DNA from: Microbacterium protaetiae
GTDB lineage: Bacteria; Actinomycetota; Actinomycetes; Actinomycetales; Microbacteriaceae
Length of the DNA stretch: 64,000 nucleotides
Reading direction: 5' to 3'
Assembly (NCBI RefSeq): GCF_004135285.1
Contig: NZ_CP035494.1
Location: forward strand, 3,726,484-3,790,483
The notes under the pieces: generated by a model
What the model was told of the DNA's origin: nothing
The model's input: only the letters and a program-made list of their open reading frames with translations
Databases searched by the model: none
Program-made: the position numbers and the translations under genes
Shown: piece by piece, positions 53,014 to 61,149 of the stretch
Position numbering within the stretch: the stretch's first letter is position 1
How the letters are laid out: the number at the start of each line of letters is the position of its first letter

Positions 53014-54411
53014 ATGCCACATTATGACGTCGTCATCCTCGGCGCCGGTCCCGGCGGATACGTCGCGGCCGTGCGTAGCGCCCAGCTCGGGCTGAACACC
53101 GCCATCATCGAAGAGAAGTACTGGGGCGGTGTCTGCCTGAACGTCGGCTGCATCCCCTCCAAGGCGCTGCTGAAGAACGCCGACCTCGCCCACCAGGTAC
53201 TGCACAAGGCAGACCTGTTCGGGATCTCGGGGGACGTGCACTTCGACTTCGGCGTCGCATGGGACCGCAGCCGCAAGGTGTCTGAGACGCACGTCAAGGG
53301 CATCCATTTCCTCATGAAGAAGAACAAGGTCACCGAGTACACCGGCCGCGGATCGTTCACCGGCCCGAACGCCATCACGGTGACCAAGGACGACGGGTCG
53401 ACCGAAGAGGTGACCTTCGACAACGCGATCATCTCGACCGGGTCGACGGTGCGCACCCTGCCGGGCGTGGCCATCGGCGGAAACATCGTCACGTACGAAG
53501 AGCAGATCATGAGCCGTGAGCTGCCGGGTTCGATCGTGATCGTCGGTGCCGGCGCTATCGGCATGGAGTTCGGCTTCATCCTGCGCAACTTCGGTGTGGA
53601 CGTCACGATCATCGAATTCCTCGACCGTGCGCTGCCCAACGAAGACGCCGACGTCTCGAAAGAGATCACCAAGCAGTACAAGGGCTACGGGATCGACATC
53701 CTCACCTCCACAAAGGTCGAGAAGGTCGATGACCAGGGCTCCAAGGTCGTCGTCAGCTATACGGGCAAAGACGGCAACCCGGGCTCGATCGAGGCCGACA
53801 AGGTGCTCATGTCGGTCGGGTTCGCGCCGAACGTCGAGAACTTCGGGCTGGAGAACACCGGCGTCTCGCTCACCGAGCGCGGCGCCATCGACATCGACGA
53901 CTACATGCGCACGAACGTGCCGCACATCTACGCGATCGGCGACGTGACCGCCAAGCTGCAGCTGGCCCACGTGGCCGAGGCGCAGGCGGTCGTGGCCGCC
54001 GAGACCATCGCCGGCGCTGAGACCATGACCCTCGGCGACTATCGGATGATGCCGCGCGCGACCTTCTGCACCCCGCAGGTCGCCTCGTTCGGCCTCACCG
54101 AGCAGCAGGCCCGCGATGCCGGTTACGACGTCAAGGTCGCGAAGTTCCCGTTCTCGGCCAACGGCAAGGCCAACGGCCTGGGCGAGCCGATCGGGTTCGT
54201 CAAGCTCATCGCCGACGGCGAGCACCTCGAGCTGCTCGGCGGCCACCTGATCGGCCCCGACGTCTCGGAGCTGCTGCCCGAGCTGACCCTCGCGCAGAAG
54301 TGGGACCTCACCGCTCTCGAGGCCGCCCGCAACGTGCACACGCACCCGACGCTGTCCGAGGCCCTGCAGGAGGGCTTCCACGGCCTGGCGGGGCACATGA
54401 TCAACCTCTAG
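53014..54411 (+). CDS. lpd: Dihydrolipoyl dehydrogenase (E3)
   Basis: 465-residue FAD disulfide oxidoreductase regenerating lipoyl groups of the pyruvate and 2-oxoglutarate dehydrogenase complexes. FAD motif [20 protein letters not shown], redox-active CLNVGC (Cys pair), NAD motif [14 protein letters not shown] and C-terminal [11 protein letters not shown] with the catalytic His. A strong terminator follows. Confidence 0.97.
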   Translation: MPHYDVVILGAGPGGYVAAVRSAQLGLNTAIIEEKYWGGVCLNVGCIPSKALLKNADLAHQVLHKADLFGISGDVHFDFGVAWDRSRKVSETHVKGIHFLMKKNKVTEYTGRGSFTGPNAITVTKDDGSTEEVTFDNAIISTGSTVRTLPGVAIGGNIVTYEEQIMSRELPGSIVIVGAGAIGMEFGFILRNFGVDVTIIEFLDRALPNEDADVSKEITKQYKGYGIDILTSTKVEKVDDQGSKVVVSYTGKDGNPGSIEADKVLMSVGFAPNVENFGLENTGVSLTERGAIDIDDYMRTNVPHIYAIGDVTAKLQLAHVAEAQAVVAAETIAGAETMTLGDYRMMPRATFCTPQVASFGLTEQQARDAGYDVKVAKFPFSANGKANGLGEPIGFVKLIADGEHLELLGGHLIGPDVSELLPELTLAQKWDLTALEAARNVHTHPTLSEALQEGFHGLAGHMINL

Positions 54412-54427
54412 ACTGTCCGCCGTACCG

Positions 54428-54469
54428 ACGACGCCGCCCTGCTCGAAGCCGAGGGCGGCGTCGTTGTTT
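54428..54469 (+). terminator. Rho-independent terminator after lpd
   Basis: Perfect 13-bp arms ACGACGCCGCCCT (54428-54440) and AGGGCGGCGTCGT (54452-54464), 11-nt loop, then TGTTT. 17 bp past the lpd stop. Confidence 0.85.
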
Positions 54470-54483
54470 GCGGTCGAAGACAG

Positions 54484-54489
54484 TAATGT
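54484..54489 (+). promoter_or_regulatory. -10 box of the small protein gene (leaderless)
   Basis: TAATGT followed by 6 nt and ATG 54496. Confidence 0.55.
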
Positions 54490-54495
54490 GTGTGC

Positions 54496-54723
54496 ATGGC
54501 CATCGCACGTCTTGCCGGAGGCCCGCTCGACGGGCAGATCATCCCCCTCGAACCGGGGGTGTCAGACTCGCTGATCATCCCCTACGGGGAGGGGCAGCTC
54601 ATCTACAAGCGCGCCAGCGCCGAAGAGCACACCGGGGAACACGACGGCCCCACCGAGTCGCGCTTCGTGTACGCCGAGGCGACCGAAGACATCAATCCCG
54701 ATCCCGACGGCCGGGACGAGTGA
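54496..54723 (+). CDS. Small acidic protein, unknown function
   Basis: 75 residues, starting MAIARLAGGPLDGQIIPLEPG. No membrane helix or known motif; acidic C-terminus (EDINPDPDGRDE). The GGPLDGQ opening recurs in short actinobacterial and phage proteins of unknown role. It overlaps the CYTH gene by 4 bp (GTGA), so they form an operon. No Shine-Dalgarno; the -10 box position supports this start. Confidence 0.75.
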   Translation: MAIARLAGGPLDGQIIPLEPGVSDSLIIPYGEGQLIYKRASAEEHTGEHDGPTESRFVYAEATEDINPDPDGRDE

Positions 54724-55349
54724 GTCCGCAGCCCGCCCACTCGCTGGAGGTCGAGCGCAAGTACGACGTCGATGAGGGGGCGCAGCTGCCGGACTGGACT
54801 GCGCTGTCGATCGTCGCACGAGTGGATGCCGCAGAGCACCGTGCTCTCGACGCGCAATACCGTGACACCGCCGACCTTGCACTCGGCCGCGCGGGCGTGG
54901 CCGTGCGGCGCCGTGTCGGAGGGCCGGATGCCGGCTGGCACATCAAGGCGTCGGCCGCCGAGGGGAAACACGAGTGGCAGTGGCCGCTGGGTGAAGACGT
55001 TGATGAAGACGTGCCCGCCGAGCTGCTGAAAGCGCTGACCCGATGGACGACCGCCCCGCTCGTGCCCCTGGCGCGCATCCGCAACGATCGGGTCGCATAC
55101 GCCTTGCGCGATGCGTCGGGGGCTGTGGTGGCCGAAGTGGTCGACGATCACGTCGAGGCGCGTGACCAGCGCACGGGCGCGGAATCGTCGTGGCGCGAAT
55201 GGGAGGTCGAGCTCGGTCCTGCCGCGCCCGACGACCATGCCGCGTTCTTCGCCGAGGTCGACGCTCTGGTCATCGCCGCCGGCGGCCGGGTCGCGGCATC
55301 CGACTCGAAGCTGGCGCGGGCGATCAGTGGGTCGGGAAGCCCAGGCTGA
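54720..55349 (+). CDS. CYTH-domain protein (triphosphate tunnel metalloenzyme)
   Basis: 209 residues with the signature EVERKY (ExExK) near the N-terminus and basic strand residues (VRRRVGG, WHIKASA, RIRNDRVAYAL) lining a triphosphate tunnel. CYTH proteins hydrolyse inorganic or organic triphosphates; substrate here unknown. GTG start overlaps the small upstream gene. The 3' end overlaps mmsA convergently by 26 bp. Confidence 0.9.
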   Translation: MSPQPAHSLEVERKYDVDEGAQLPDWTALSIVARVDAAEHRALDAQYRDTADLALGRAGVAVRRRVGGPDAGWHIKASAAEGKHEWQWPLGEDVDEDVPAELLKALTRWTTAPLVPLARIRNDRVAYALRDASGAVVAEVVDDHVEARDQRTGAESSWREWEVELGPAAPDDHAAFFAEVDALVIAAGGRVAASDSKLARAISGSGSPG

Positions 55350-56829
55350 TCTGGCTCTCGCTCGGCTCGGGCCAGCGACTGGTGACCACCTTGCGGCGCG
55401 TATAGAAGTTGAAGGCCTCAGACCCGTACATGTGCGTGTCGCCGAACAGTGAGTTCTTCCACCCGCCGAACGAGAACGACCCGACGGGCACGGGGATCGG
55501 CACGTTGATGCCCACCATGCCGACCTGGATGTCGTACTCGAACTGGCGCGCAGTCTTGCCGTCACGAGTGAAGATCGCCGTGCCGTTGCCGTACGGATTG
55601 TCGTTGATCAGCTGCACGGCTTCGTCGTAGCTGTCCACGCGCAGCACCGACAGCACCGGCCCGAACACCTCTTCGTCGTACACGCGCATTCCCGGGGCGA
55701 CCTCGTCGACGAGGGATGCCCCGAGGAAGAATCCGTCGGAGTCGAACTGCTGCTCGCGCCCGTCGACGACGAGCTTCGCCCCCTCGGGTTCGGCGCCCGC
55801 GACGAAACCGCGCACCCGCTCGCGTGCGGCCGCGGTGATGAGCGGTCCGATCTCGTTGTCGGGATCGAAGCCGTCGCCGATGCGCAGGTTCTTCATGCGC
55901 GCGGCGATCTTGGCGACCAGTTCGTCGCCCACACCACCCACCGCGACCACGGCCGAAATAGCCATGCACCGCTCGCCGGCGGAGCCGAACCCTGCCGATA
56001 CCGCGGCGTCGGCTGCGGCATCCAGATCGGCATCGGGCATGACGATCATGTGGTTCTTCGCGCCGCCGAGCGCCTGCACGCGCTTTGAGTGCGCGGCTGC
56101 CTCGGTGTAGATGTACCTGGCGATCGGCGTGGACCCGACGAACGAGACACCACGGATGATCGGGTCGGCCAAGATGGCGTCGACGGCTGCCTTGTCGCCG
56201 TGCACGACGTTGAGCACGCCGTCGGGCAGCCCTGCCTCACGGAAGGCGTCGGCGATCCACACCGAGGCGGAGGGGTCGCGCTCACTGGGCTTGAGGATCA
56301 CGGCGTTGCCGGCGGCGATCGCGGTGGGCACCATCCACAGGGGCAGCATCGCCGGGAAATTGAACGGCGTGATGCAGGCGACCACACCCAACGGCTGGCG
56401 CACCTGATGCACGTCGAGTCCGGTGGCGATCTGCTCGGAATACTCGCCCTTGAGGTGGTGCATCAGCCCGGTGCAGAACTCGACGTTCTCGAGCCCGCGG
56501 GCGACCTCGCCGCGGGCATCGGGCACCGTCTTGCCGTGCTCGGCCGTGATGATGCGGGCGAGTTCGTCAGCCCGGGAGGTGATGATCTCGCGCACCTGGA
56601 ACATCAGCTGTGCGCGCTTGACGAGGCCGACGTCACGCCACGCCTTCTGCGCTTCGGCGGCGGTGCGCGCCGCCTCGGCGACCAGATCCGCGTCGGCCAG
56701 ACCTATCTCGCCGGTGGCCACGCCGTGCGCGGGGTTGTAGACGGTGCCGCGGCGCTCGCCCGGGTCGATGCGCCGCCCGCCGATGATGTGCGGGATCTGG
56801 GTGAGAGTGGTCTCAGTGACGGTGGTCAT
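55324..56829 (-). CDS. mmsA: Methylmalonate-semialdehyde dehydrogenase
   Basis: 501-residue CoA-acylating aldehyde dehydrogenase of valine (and inositol) catabolism, forming propionyl-CoA. N-terminal IPHIIGGRRIDPGERRG, CITPFNFPAMLPLWMVPTAI, and the catalytic Cys in GSAGERCMAIS. It follows mmsB's partner order: mmsB is 15 bp downstream-strand neighbour at 56845, transcribed first. AAGGA precedes the ATG. Confidence 0.95.
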   Translation of the reverse strand: MTTVTETTLTQIPHIIGGRRIDPGERRGTVYNPAHGVATGEIGLADADLVAEAARTAAEAQKAWRDVGLVKRAQLMFQVREIITSRADELARIITAEHGKTVPDARGEVARGLENVEFCTGLMHHLKGEYSEQIATGLDVHQVRQPLGVVACITPFNFPAMLPLWMVPTAIAAGNAVILKPSERDPSASVWIADAFREAGLPDGVLNVVHGDKAAVDAILADPIIRGVSFVGSTPIARYIYTEAAAHSKRVQALGGAKNHMIVMPDADLDAAADAAVSAGFGSAGERCMAISAVVAVGGVGDELVAKIAARMKNLRIGDGFDPDNEIGPLITAAARERVRGFVAGAEPEGAKLVVDGREQQFDSDGFFLGASLVDEVAPGMRVYDEEVFGPVLSVLRVDSYDEAVQLINDNPYGNGTAIFTRDGKTARQFEYDIQVGMVGINVPIPVPVGSFSFGGWKNSLFGDTHMYGSEAFNFYTRRKVVTSRWPEPSESQISLGFPTH

Positions 56830-56844
56830 GGCGTGTCCTTCGAT

Positions 56845-57768
56845 TCAAGCGTCGAGCGACGGGTCATAGCCGCGCAGGCTGCCGTCGGGCGTGACGAGTT
56901 TGGTGATGAGCATGGTGTCTTTCGCGCCGAGGCCTTCGCCGACCAATTGCTCGAACTGCGCGAGAGCGAGCTCGGCGGCGGGCAGATTCAGACCGGCAGA
57001 CTCTCCCGCTTGCACAGCGAGCGAGCAGTCTTTGCGGGCCAGGTCGAGCGAGAACGTGGCGTCGAAGTTCTTGTCGGCGGCACCGGTGCTGACCACACCC
57101 GGCACCGGATACCAGGTGCGCTGCGGCCACGACGCCCCCGACGACACGTTGGCGACGTTCCAGAACACAGTGGGGTCCAGGCCGAGTCGCTCGGCCAGCT
57201 GCGATCCTTCGGCCACGCCGAGTGCCGAGACGAAAAGCATCATGTTGTTCACGAGCTTCGAGGCGATGCCGGCGGTGGCCTCGCCGCACAGGATGACCGA
57301 GCCGGCCATCGGCTCGACGAAGGCCTTGGCCCGCTCGAGATCGGTGGCCGCCCCGCCGAGCATGAAGGTCAAGGAGTGCGCCTCGGCGCCGGCGGTTCCG
57401 CCCGAGACGGGGCTGTCGACGAAGGTGAACCCTCGAGCGCTGGACTCGTCGTGGCACCACCGCGAGGTATCGACGTCGACGGTGGAGGTGTCCAGCAGCA
57501 GGGTGTCGGATGCCGCATGTGCCCAGATTCCGTCGGGTCCGTCATACACGCCCCGCACATGGGCGGGCATCGGCAGCGAGGTGAAGCACGCTTCGGCGCC
57601 CTCCAGCGCCTCGGCCACCGAGCCCACCGTTGTCACACCGCGGGCGGCGGCGGCCTCGATGCAGGCCGGCGCGATGTCGAAGCCGCGCACGGTGTGGCCG
57701 GCTGCGACGAGATTTCCGCTCATCGGAGCACCCATGTGTCCGAGTCCGATCCAGGCGATCGTCGACAT
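56845..57768 (-). CDS. mmsB: 3-hydroxyisobutyrate dehydrogenase
   Basis: 307-residue beta-hydroxyacid dehydrogenase oxidising 3-hydroxyisobutyrate to methylmalonate semialdehyde, the substrate of MmsA. NAD loop IAWIGLGHMGAPMSGNL, substrate motif FVDSPVSGGTAGAEA and the catalytic lysine region GIASKLVNNMM. GAGGAGG precedes the ATG. First gene of the mmsBA operon, divergent from a LysR-type gene. Confidence 0.95.
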   Translation of the reverse strand: MSTIAWIGLGHMGAPMSGNLVAAGHTVRGFDIAPACIEAAAARGVTTVGSVAEALEGAEACFTSLPMPAHVRGVYDGPDGIWAHAASDTLLLDTSTVDVDTSRWCHDESSARGFTFVDSPVSGGTAGAEAHSLTFMLGGAATDLERAKAFVEPMAGSVILCGEATAGIASKLVNNMMLFVSALGVAEGSQLAERLGLDPTVFWNVANVSSGASWPQRTWYPVPGVVSTGAADKNFDATFSLDLARKDCSLAVQAGESAGLNLPAAELALAQFEQLVGEGLGAKDTMLITKLVTPDGSLRGYDPSLDA

Positions 57769-57853
57769 CCTGCCTCCTCGAAGGTGTCTGCGCGCGGCGT
57801 CGTCGGCGGCACCACGTCAAGGCCAGGATAGGCACGTCTGTGACTGCAGTTCA

Positions 57854-57902
57854 ATGCACAATACTGACCGAATGTTGCACGCTCCATGTGCATGGATGCA
57901 CA
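57854..57902. promoter_or_regulatory. Candidate LysR operator in the mmsB-lysR region
   Basis: A perfect dyad TGTGCAT-GG-ATGCACA (57887-57902) and a further ATGCACA copy (57854-57860), with ATGTTGCAC between them. LysR-type regulators bind dyads in divergent promoters; this one overlaps the regulator's own start region. Confidence 0.55.
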
Positions 57903-57910
57903 CTGGCGGA

Positions 57911-58792
57911 GTGACCCGTGAGCCCGCGCCCGAGGCGCTGATGACCTTCCTCGCTGTGGCGCGGCTGGGCCGATACACCGCTGCCGCCGAGGTACTGGGC
58001 CTGAACCACTCGACGGTCTCACGCCGGATTGCGATGCTGGACGCATCGATGGGCGGGCGCACTCTCGTGCGCACCGCAGGCGGGTGGGAGATCACCGACC
58101 TCGGCCGGCGTGCGATGGCCGCGGCCGAGAGCATCGAGGCGTCGCTGCGCGCGCTCGGCGAGCAGGCCGGCGGCGACCCCGTGCAGGGCATGGTGCGGGT
58201 GGCGGCGCCCGAGGCGTTCACCTCAGCTTTTCTGGTGCCCGCCGTCGCGCGCCTGCATCGCGCCCACCCCGGTCTGGCGGTAGAGCTGCTGGCGGCGACC
58301 CAGCGGGTGCGCCAGAACCGATCGGGCGTCGATCTTGAGATCGTGGTCGGCCGGCCGCAGGTGCACCGGGCCTACGCGACGCCGGTCTGCGATTATTCGC
58401 TGCGGCTGTACGCGACCGCCGACTATCTCGCCCGCGCCGGCGAGCCGCGCACCGTCGACGAGCTGGCGCAGCATCCTCTCATCTACTACGTCGAGTCGTC
58501 ACTGCAGGTCGACGATCTCGATCGGGCGGTACAGCGACTGCCCGCCTCTCCCCCGTCGATCCGCTCCACGAGCGTGTTCGCGCACGTCGAGGCGACCGCC
58601 GCCGGTGCGGGCATCGGCGTGCTGCCCGACTTTCTGGCGGAGCACGACCAGCGGCTGGTCGCGGTGCTGCCCGACGACTACGCCCACCCGCTGTCGTATT
58701 GGGCGGTCGTGCGCGACGGACCACGCAGCACCGCCGTGGCAGCCACGCTGAACGCGCTGGACGAGCATGTGCGCTCAGTCGGCGTCGGCTGA
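57911..58792 (+). CDS. LysR-family transcriptional regulator
   Basis: 293 residues: N-terminal winged HTH (EALMTFLAVARLGRYTAAAE, LGLNHSTVSRRIAMLDAS) and a substrate-binding domain. Divergent to mmsBA, so it probably controls valine catabolism. GTG 57911 puts the HTH at the usual distance; ATG 57896 is an in-frame alternative. The last 18 bp overlap the convergent YihY gene. Confidence 0.9.
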   Translation: MTREPAPEALMTFLAVARLGRYTAAAEVLGLNHSTVSRRIAMLDASMGGRTLVRTAGGWEITDLGRRAMAAAESIEASLRALGEQAGGDPVQGMVRVAAPEAFTSAFLVPAVARLHRAHPGLAVELLAATQRVRQNRSGVDLEIVVGRPQVHRAYATPVCDYSLRLYATADYLARAGEPRTVDELAQHPLIYYVESSLQVDDLDRAVQRLPASPPSIRSTSVFAHVEATAAGAGIGVLPDFLAEHDQRLVAVLPDDYAHPLSYWAVVRDGPRSTAVAATLNALDEHVRSVGVG

Positions 58793-59809
58793 GCGCGTGG
58801 TCTCGCCGTTGTCCGATGCCTGTTCGGCGGCGCGTGCCTGGTCGAGCTCGGCGACCGCCAGTGCCACCTGGTCTTCGGCGCGCTGCACCCGGCGGTGCGC
58901 CATCGTCGGGGCGCCGTAGCGCGCCCGCACCCGGTCGTCGTGCTCGGCCGAGGCCACCACGATGTATGACGAAGCCAGCAGCAGCACCTGCGCCGACAGG
59001 TTCATCCACAGCAGCAGCGCTATCAGCGATGCGAACGACGCGAGCAGAGGGTTGGATGCCGCACCCCGCACGAAAAGCGTCGACAGCTGTTGCAGCACGG
59101 TCAGGCCGATGCCGCCGAGCACGGCGCCGCCGATCAGCGCCCGGGTCGGGGCCCGCACACCGGAGAGCACGACGAACATCAGCACCACCAGTGCCGCATC
59201 GAACACGAAGATCACCAGAACGGCGGCCACATGGGTGCCCACCGCCGCCAGTCCTGCCACCGACGGACCGACGGCATCCCGTACCGTATCGGCGAGGATC
59301 CCGACGACGAACGTCGCGGCCGCCGACAGCGCGATGCCGATAGCAAGCGCTACGGCCAGACCGAGATTGCGCAGCAGCACCCACGCGAAGAAGAGGTCGT
59401 TGTGTCCGCGGTCGGCGATGGTGCGCAGAGCGTTGCGTGCCGCGCCGATCGCGCCCAGGGCGGCGCCGACCAGGCTCACCAGCGCGACGATACCGGCGAT
59501 CGTGAGCGCGTTGGGTGCCGAGACCGCGCTCGGTGTGACGAGGCCGTCTTCGCCGACAAGTCCCGGGATCACCTGATCGACGGTGCTGGTGAGCCGATCC
59601 ATCGCGTCGGGGTTGCCGGCCAGCCACACTCCGGCGATGCTGAAGCCCAGCAGCACGGCGGCGAACACGCTGAACAGCGCCCGATAGGTGATGGCGTCGG
59701 CGAGCATCGGTCCGCGGTGCTCGGTGTAGTGCAGAAAGGTGCGCACGAGCCGCAGCGACAGCGCCCAGGCGGTGAGCTTTCGGATCTTCTCGCGCACCCT
59801 TTTGACCAT
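58775..59809 (-). CDS. YihY/virulence factor BrkB family membrane protein
   Basis: 344-residue polytopic protein of the family formerly called ribonuclease BN; it is not an RNase. Six membrane helices; characteristic segments ADAITYRALFSVFAAVLLGFS and FAWVLLRNLGLAV. A charged C-terminal tail with coiled-coil character (AEDQVALAVAELDQARAAEQ). ATG 59809 is chosen at the conserved KxTxWA region; upstream in-frame starts lack support. Role unknown, possibly efflux or envelope. Confidence 0.88.
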   Translation of the reverse strand: MVKRVREKIRKLTAWALSLRLVRTFLHYTEHRGPMLADAITYRALFSVFAAVLLGFSIAGVWLAGNPDAMDRLTSTVDQVIPGLVGEDGLVTPSAVSAPNALTIAGIVALVSLVGAALGAIGAARNALRTIADRGHNDLFFAWVLLRNLGLAVALAIGIALSAAATFVVGILADTVRDAVGPSVAGLAAVGTHVAAVLVIFVFDAALVVLMFVVLSGVRAPTRALIGGAVLGGIGLTVLQQLSTLFVRGAASNPLLASFASLIALLLWMNLSAQVLLLASSYIVVASAEHDDRVRARYGAPTMAHRRVQRAEDQVALAVAELDQARAAEQASDNGETTRSADAD

Positions 59810-59892
59810 ACCCGGCAGGGATGCCGCCCGACGGGGTGAAACGCGAAAGCTCTCGACGCCCACCCTCACGCCGCGACATCGAGAAGCCCCAG

Positions 59893-60711
59893 CTACCCGG
59901 CGCCGAGTGCGGGGCCTACGACGATGCCGAGCCACGCACCGGCGAGCATCCACGGCCCGAACGGAATGCGGGTGTGGCGCGTCGCACGGCGCGAGACCAT
60001 GAGGGCGATGGCGAAGACACCGCCCAGAAGGAAGGCCGCGAGGGCGCCGAGCAACAGAGTGGACCATCCGAGCCAGCCGAGGAACATGCCCAGCACCCCG
60101 GCGAGCTTCACGTCTCCCCCACCCATGCCGCCGGTCCCGATGAAGCGCAGCAATGCGTAGAAGAGATAGAGGGCCACCATGCCGATCGCCATTCGCACGA
60201 TCGCTGCGCCATCAGCGGCGAGGGCGGATGCCGTGCCCAGCAGCACGAACCCGACAGGATACGCGGGCAGCACGATGCTGTCGGGCAGTCGATGCACGTC
60301 GAGATCGATGAACAGCAGCGTGATGCTGATGGCCACGAGGTAGAGCAGGGCGACGAGAACGAGGGACGCCGCAAGCCAGCCCCCTGCGGCGATCGGTGCC
60401 TCGGCCGCCCCCGCGCGCAGTACTCCCCACGTCACGCCGGCGAACGCCAGTGCGGTGGCGCCCTCGACGAGCGGATAGCGCACCGGGATCGGGTTTCCAC
60501 AGTCGGCACACGCGCCGCGCAGCGCGAGCCAGGACACGACCGGCACCGTGTGCTGCGGCCTGACCCGCGCATCGCACTGCGGGCAGCGACTCTCGCGCCG
60601 GAGCGCGATCGCGGCGGGAACGCGAAAGATGACGACGCCGAGGAAGGACCCGACGACGAGGCCGATCAGCCCCGCACAGGCGAGGACGAAGATGAGCACG
60701 GGCGTGGTCAT
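59893..60711 (-). CDS. Type IV prepilin peptidase (A24 family)
   Basis: 272-residue bifunctional membrane aspartic protease/N-methyltransferase. The zinc-binding cysteine quartet is present (Cys43, 46, 68, 71), with the two catalytic aspartates in FIDLDVHRLPD and GGMGGGDVKLAG. Eight membrane helices. No pilin or pil/tad gene is nearby, so its substrates are encoded elsewhere. No Shine-Dalgarno is seen at the ATG. Confidence 0.92.
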   Translation of the reverse strand: MTTPVLIFVLACAGLIGLVVGSFLGVVIFRVPAAIALRRESRCPQCDARVRPQHTVPVVSWLALRGACADCGNPIPVRYPLVEGATALAFAGVTWGVLRAGAAEAPIAAGGWLAASLVLVALLYLVAISITLLFIDLDVHRLPDSIVLPAYPVGFVLLGTASALAADGAAIVRMAIGMVALYLFYALLRFIGTGGMGGGDVKLAGVLGMFLGWLGWSTLLLGALAAFLLGGVFAIALMVSRRATRHTRIPFGPWMLAGAWLGIVVGPALGAG

Positions 60712-61149
60712 TGCACGTCTCGCGGCGAACCCGCATCACGTGCGGATCGGCTGCTCTCCATTTATCGCGCCCACTTTCGCTTCGACTTCCTGCAGTCCAT
60801 CTTGGCCGCCGACACGCCGGAGCCCGAGAAGTTATCCACAGCCGGGATGCCCGGTGCGCAGAAAGAGAAGCGAACGCTCGCGCGGCCGGCCGACGGCTGA
60901 TCGAGATTCCCCATGCGACATACACGTGTATCTCGCGCGGGGCCTGGACATGGCGTCGGGCCCCGCGCGGACACAGTCCCCACGTATTGAAGATTAGAGG
61001 CGTCTCATATTCCGAGTCAACAGATCACCGATCACGGAACGGTAACGGGCCTTCCACGTGCTCATCGCCCGACATTCCGTTTGCGGCATGTCCACACCGT
61101 CGCGGCGTCGGCCGCGGCATCCACTCGTCCGTCGTGCCACAGTGGAGAG
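60712..61149. other. 438-bp gene-free stretch
   Basis: No gene is supported on either strand. Visible signals: a single consensus DnaA box TTATCCACA (60832-60840); a 10-bp palindrome TACACGTGTA (60921-60930); a perfect 11-bp inverted repeat CGCGCGGGGCC (60934-60944)/GGCCCCGCGCG (60959-60969) with no T-run; and a relatively AT-rich tract from about 60975 to 61060. It separates the prepilin peptidase and hydrolase genes, so both promoters must lie here. Confidence 0.6.

Noticed and set aside
52384..54396. A 670-codon open frame antisense to copC and lpd
   Set aside because: Covers two well-supported plus-strand genes and has no motif.
60832..60840. DnaA box as evidence of a replication origin
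   Set aside because: A single TTATCCACA without a cluster, AT-rich unwinding element or dnaA/dnaN neighbours is expected by chance.
60762..60983. Small 73-codon frame in the gene-free stretch
   Set aside because: No ribosome site, no -10 spacing, no recognisable sequence; codon use is not that of a gene.
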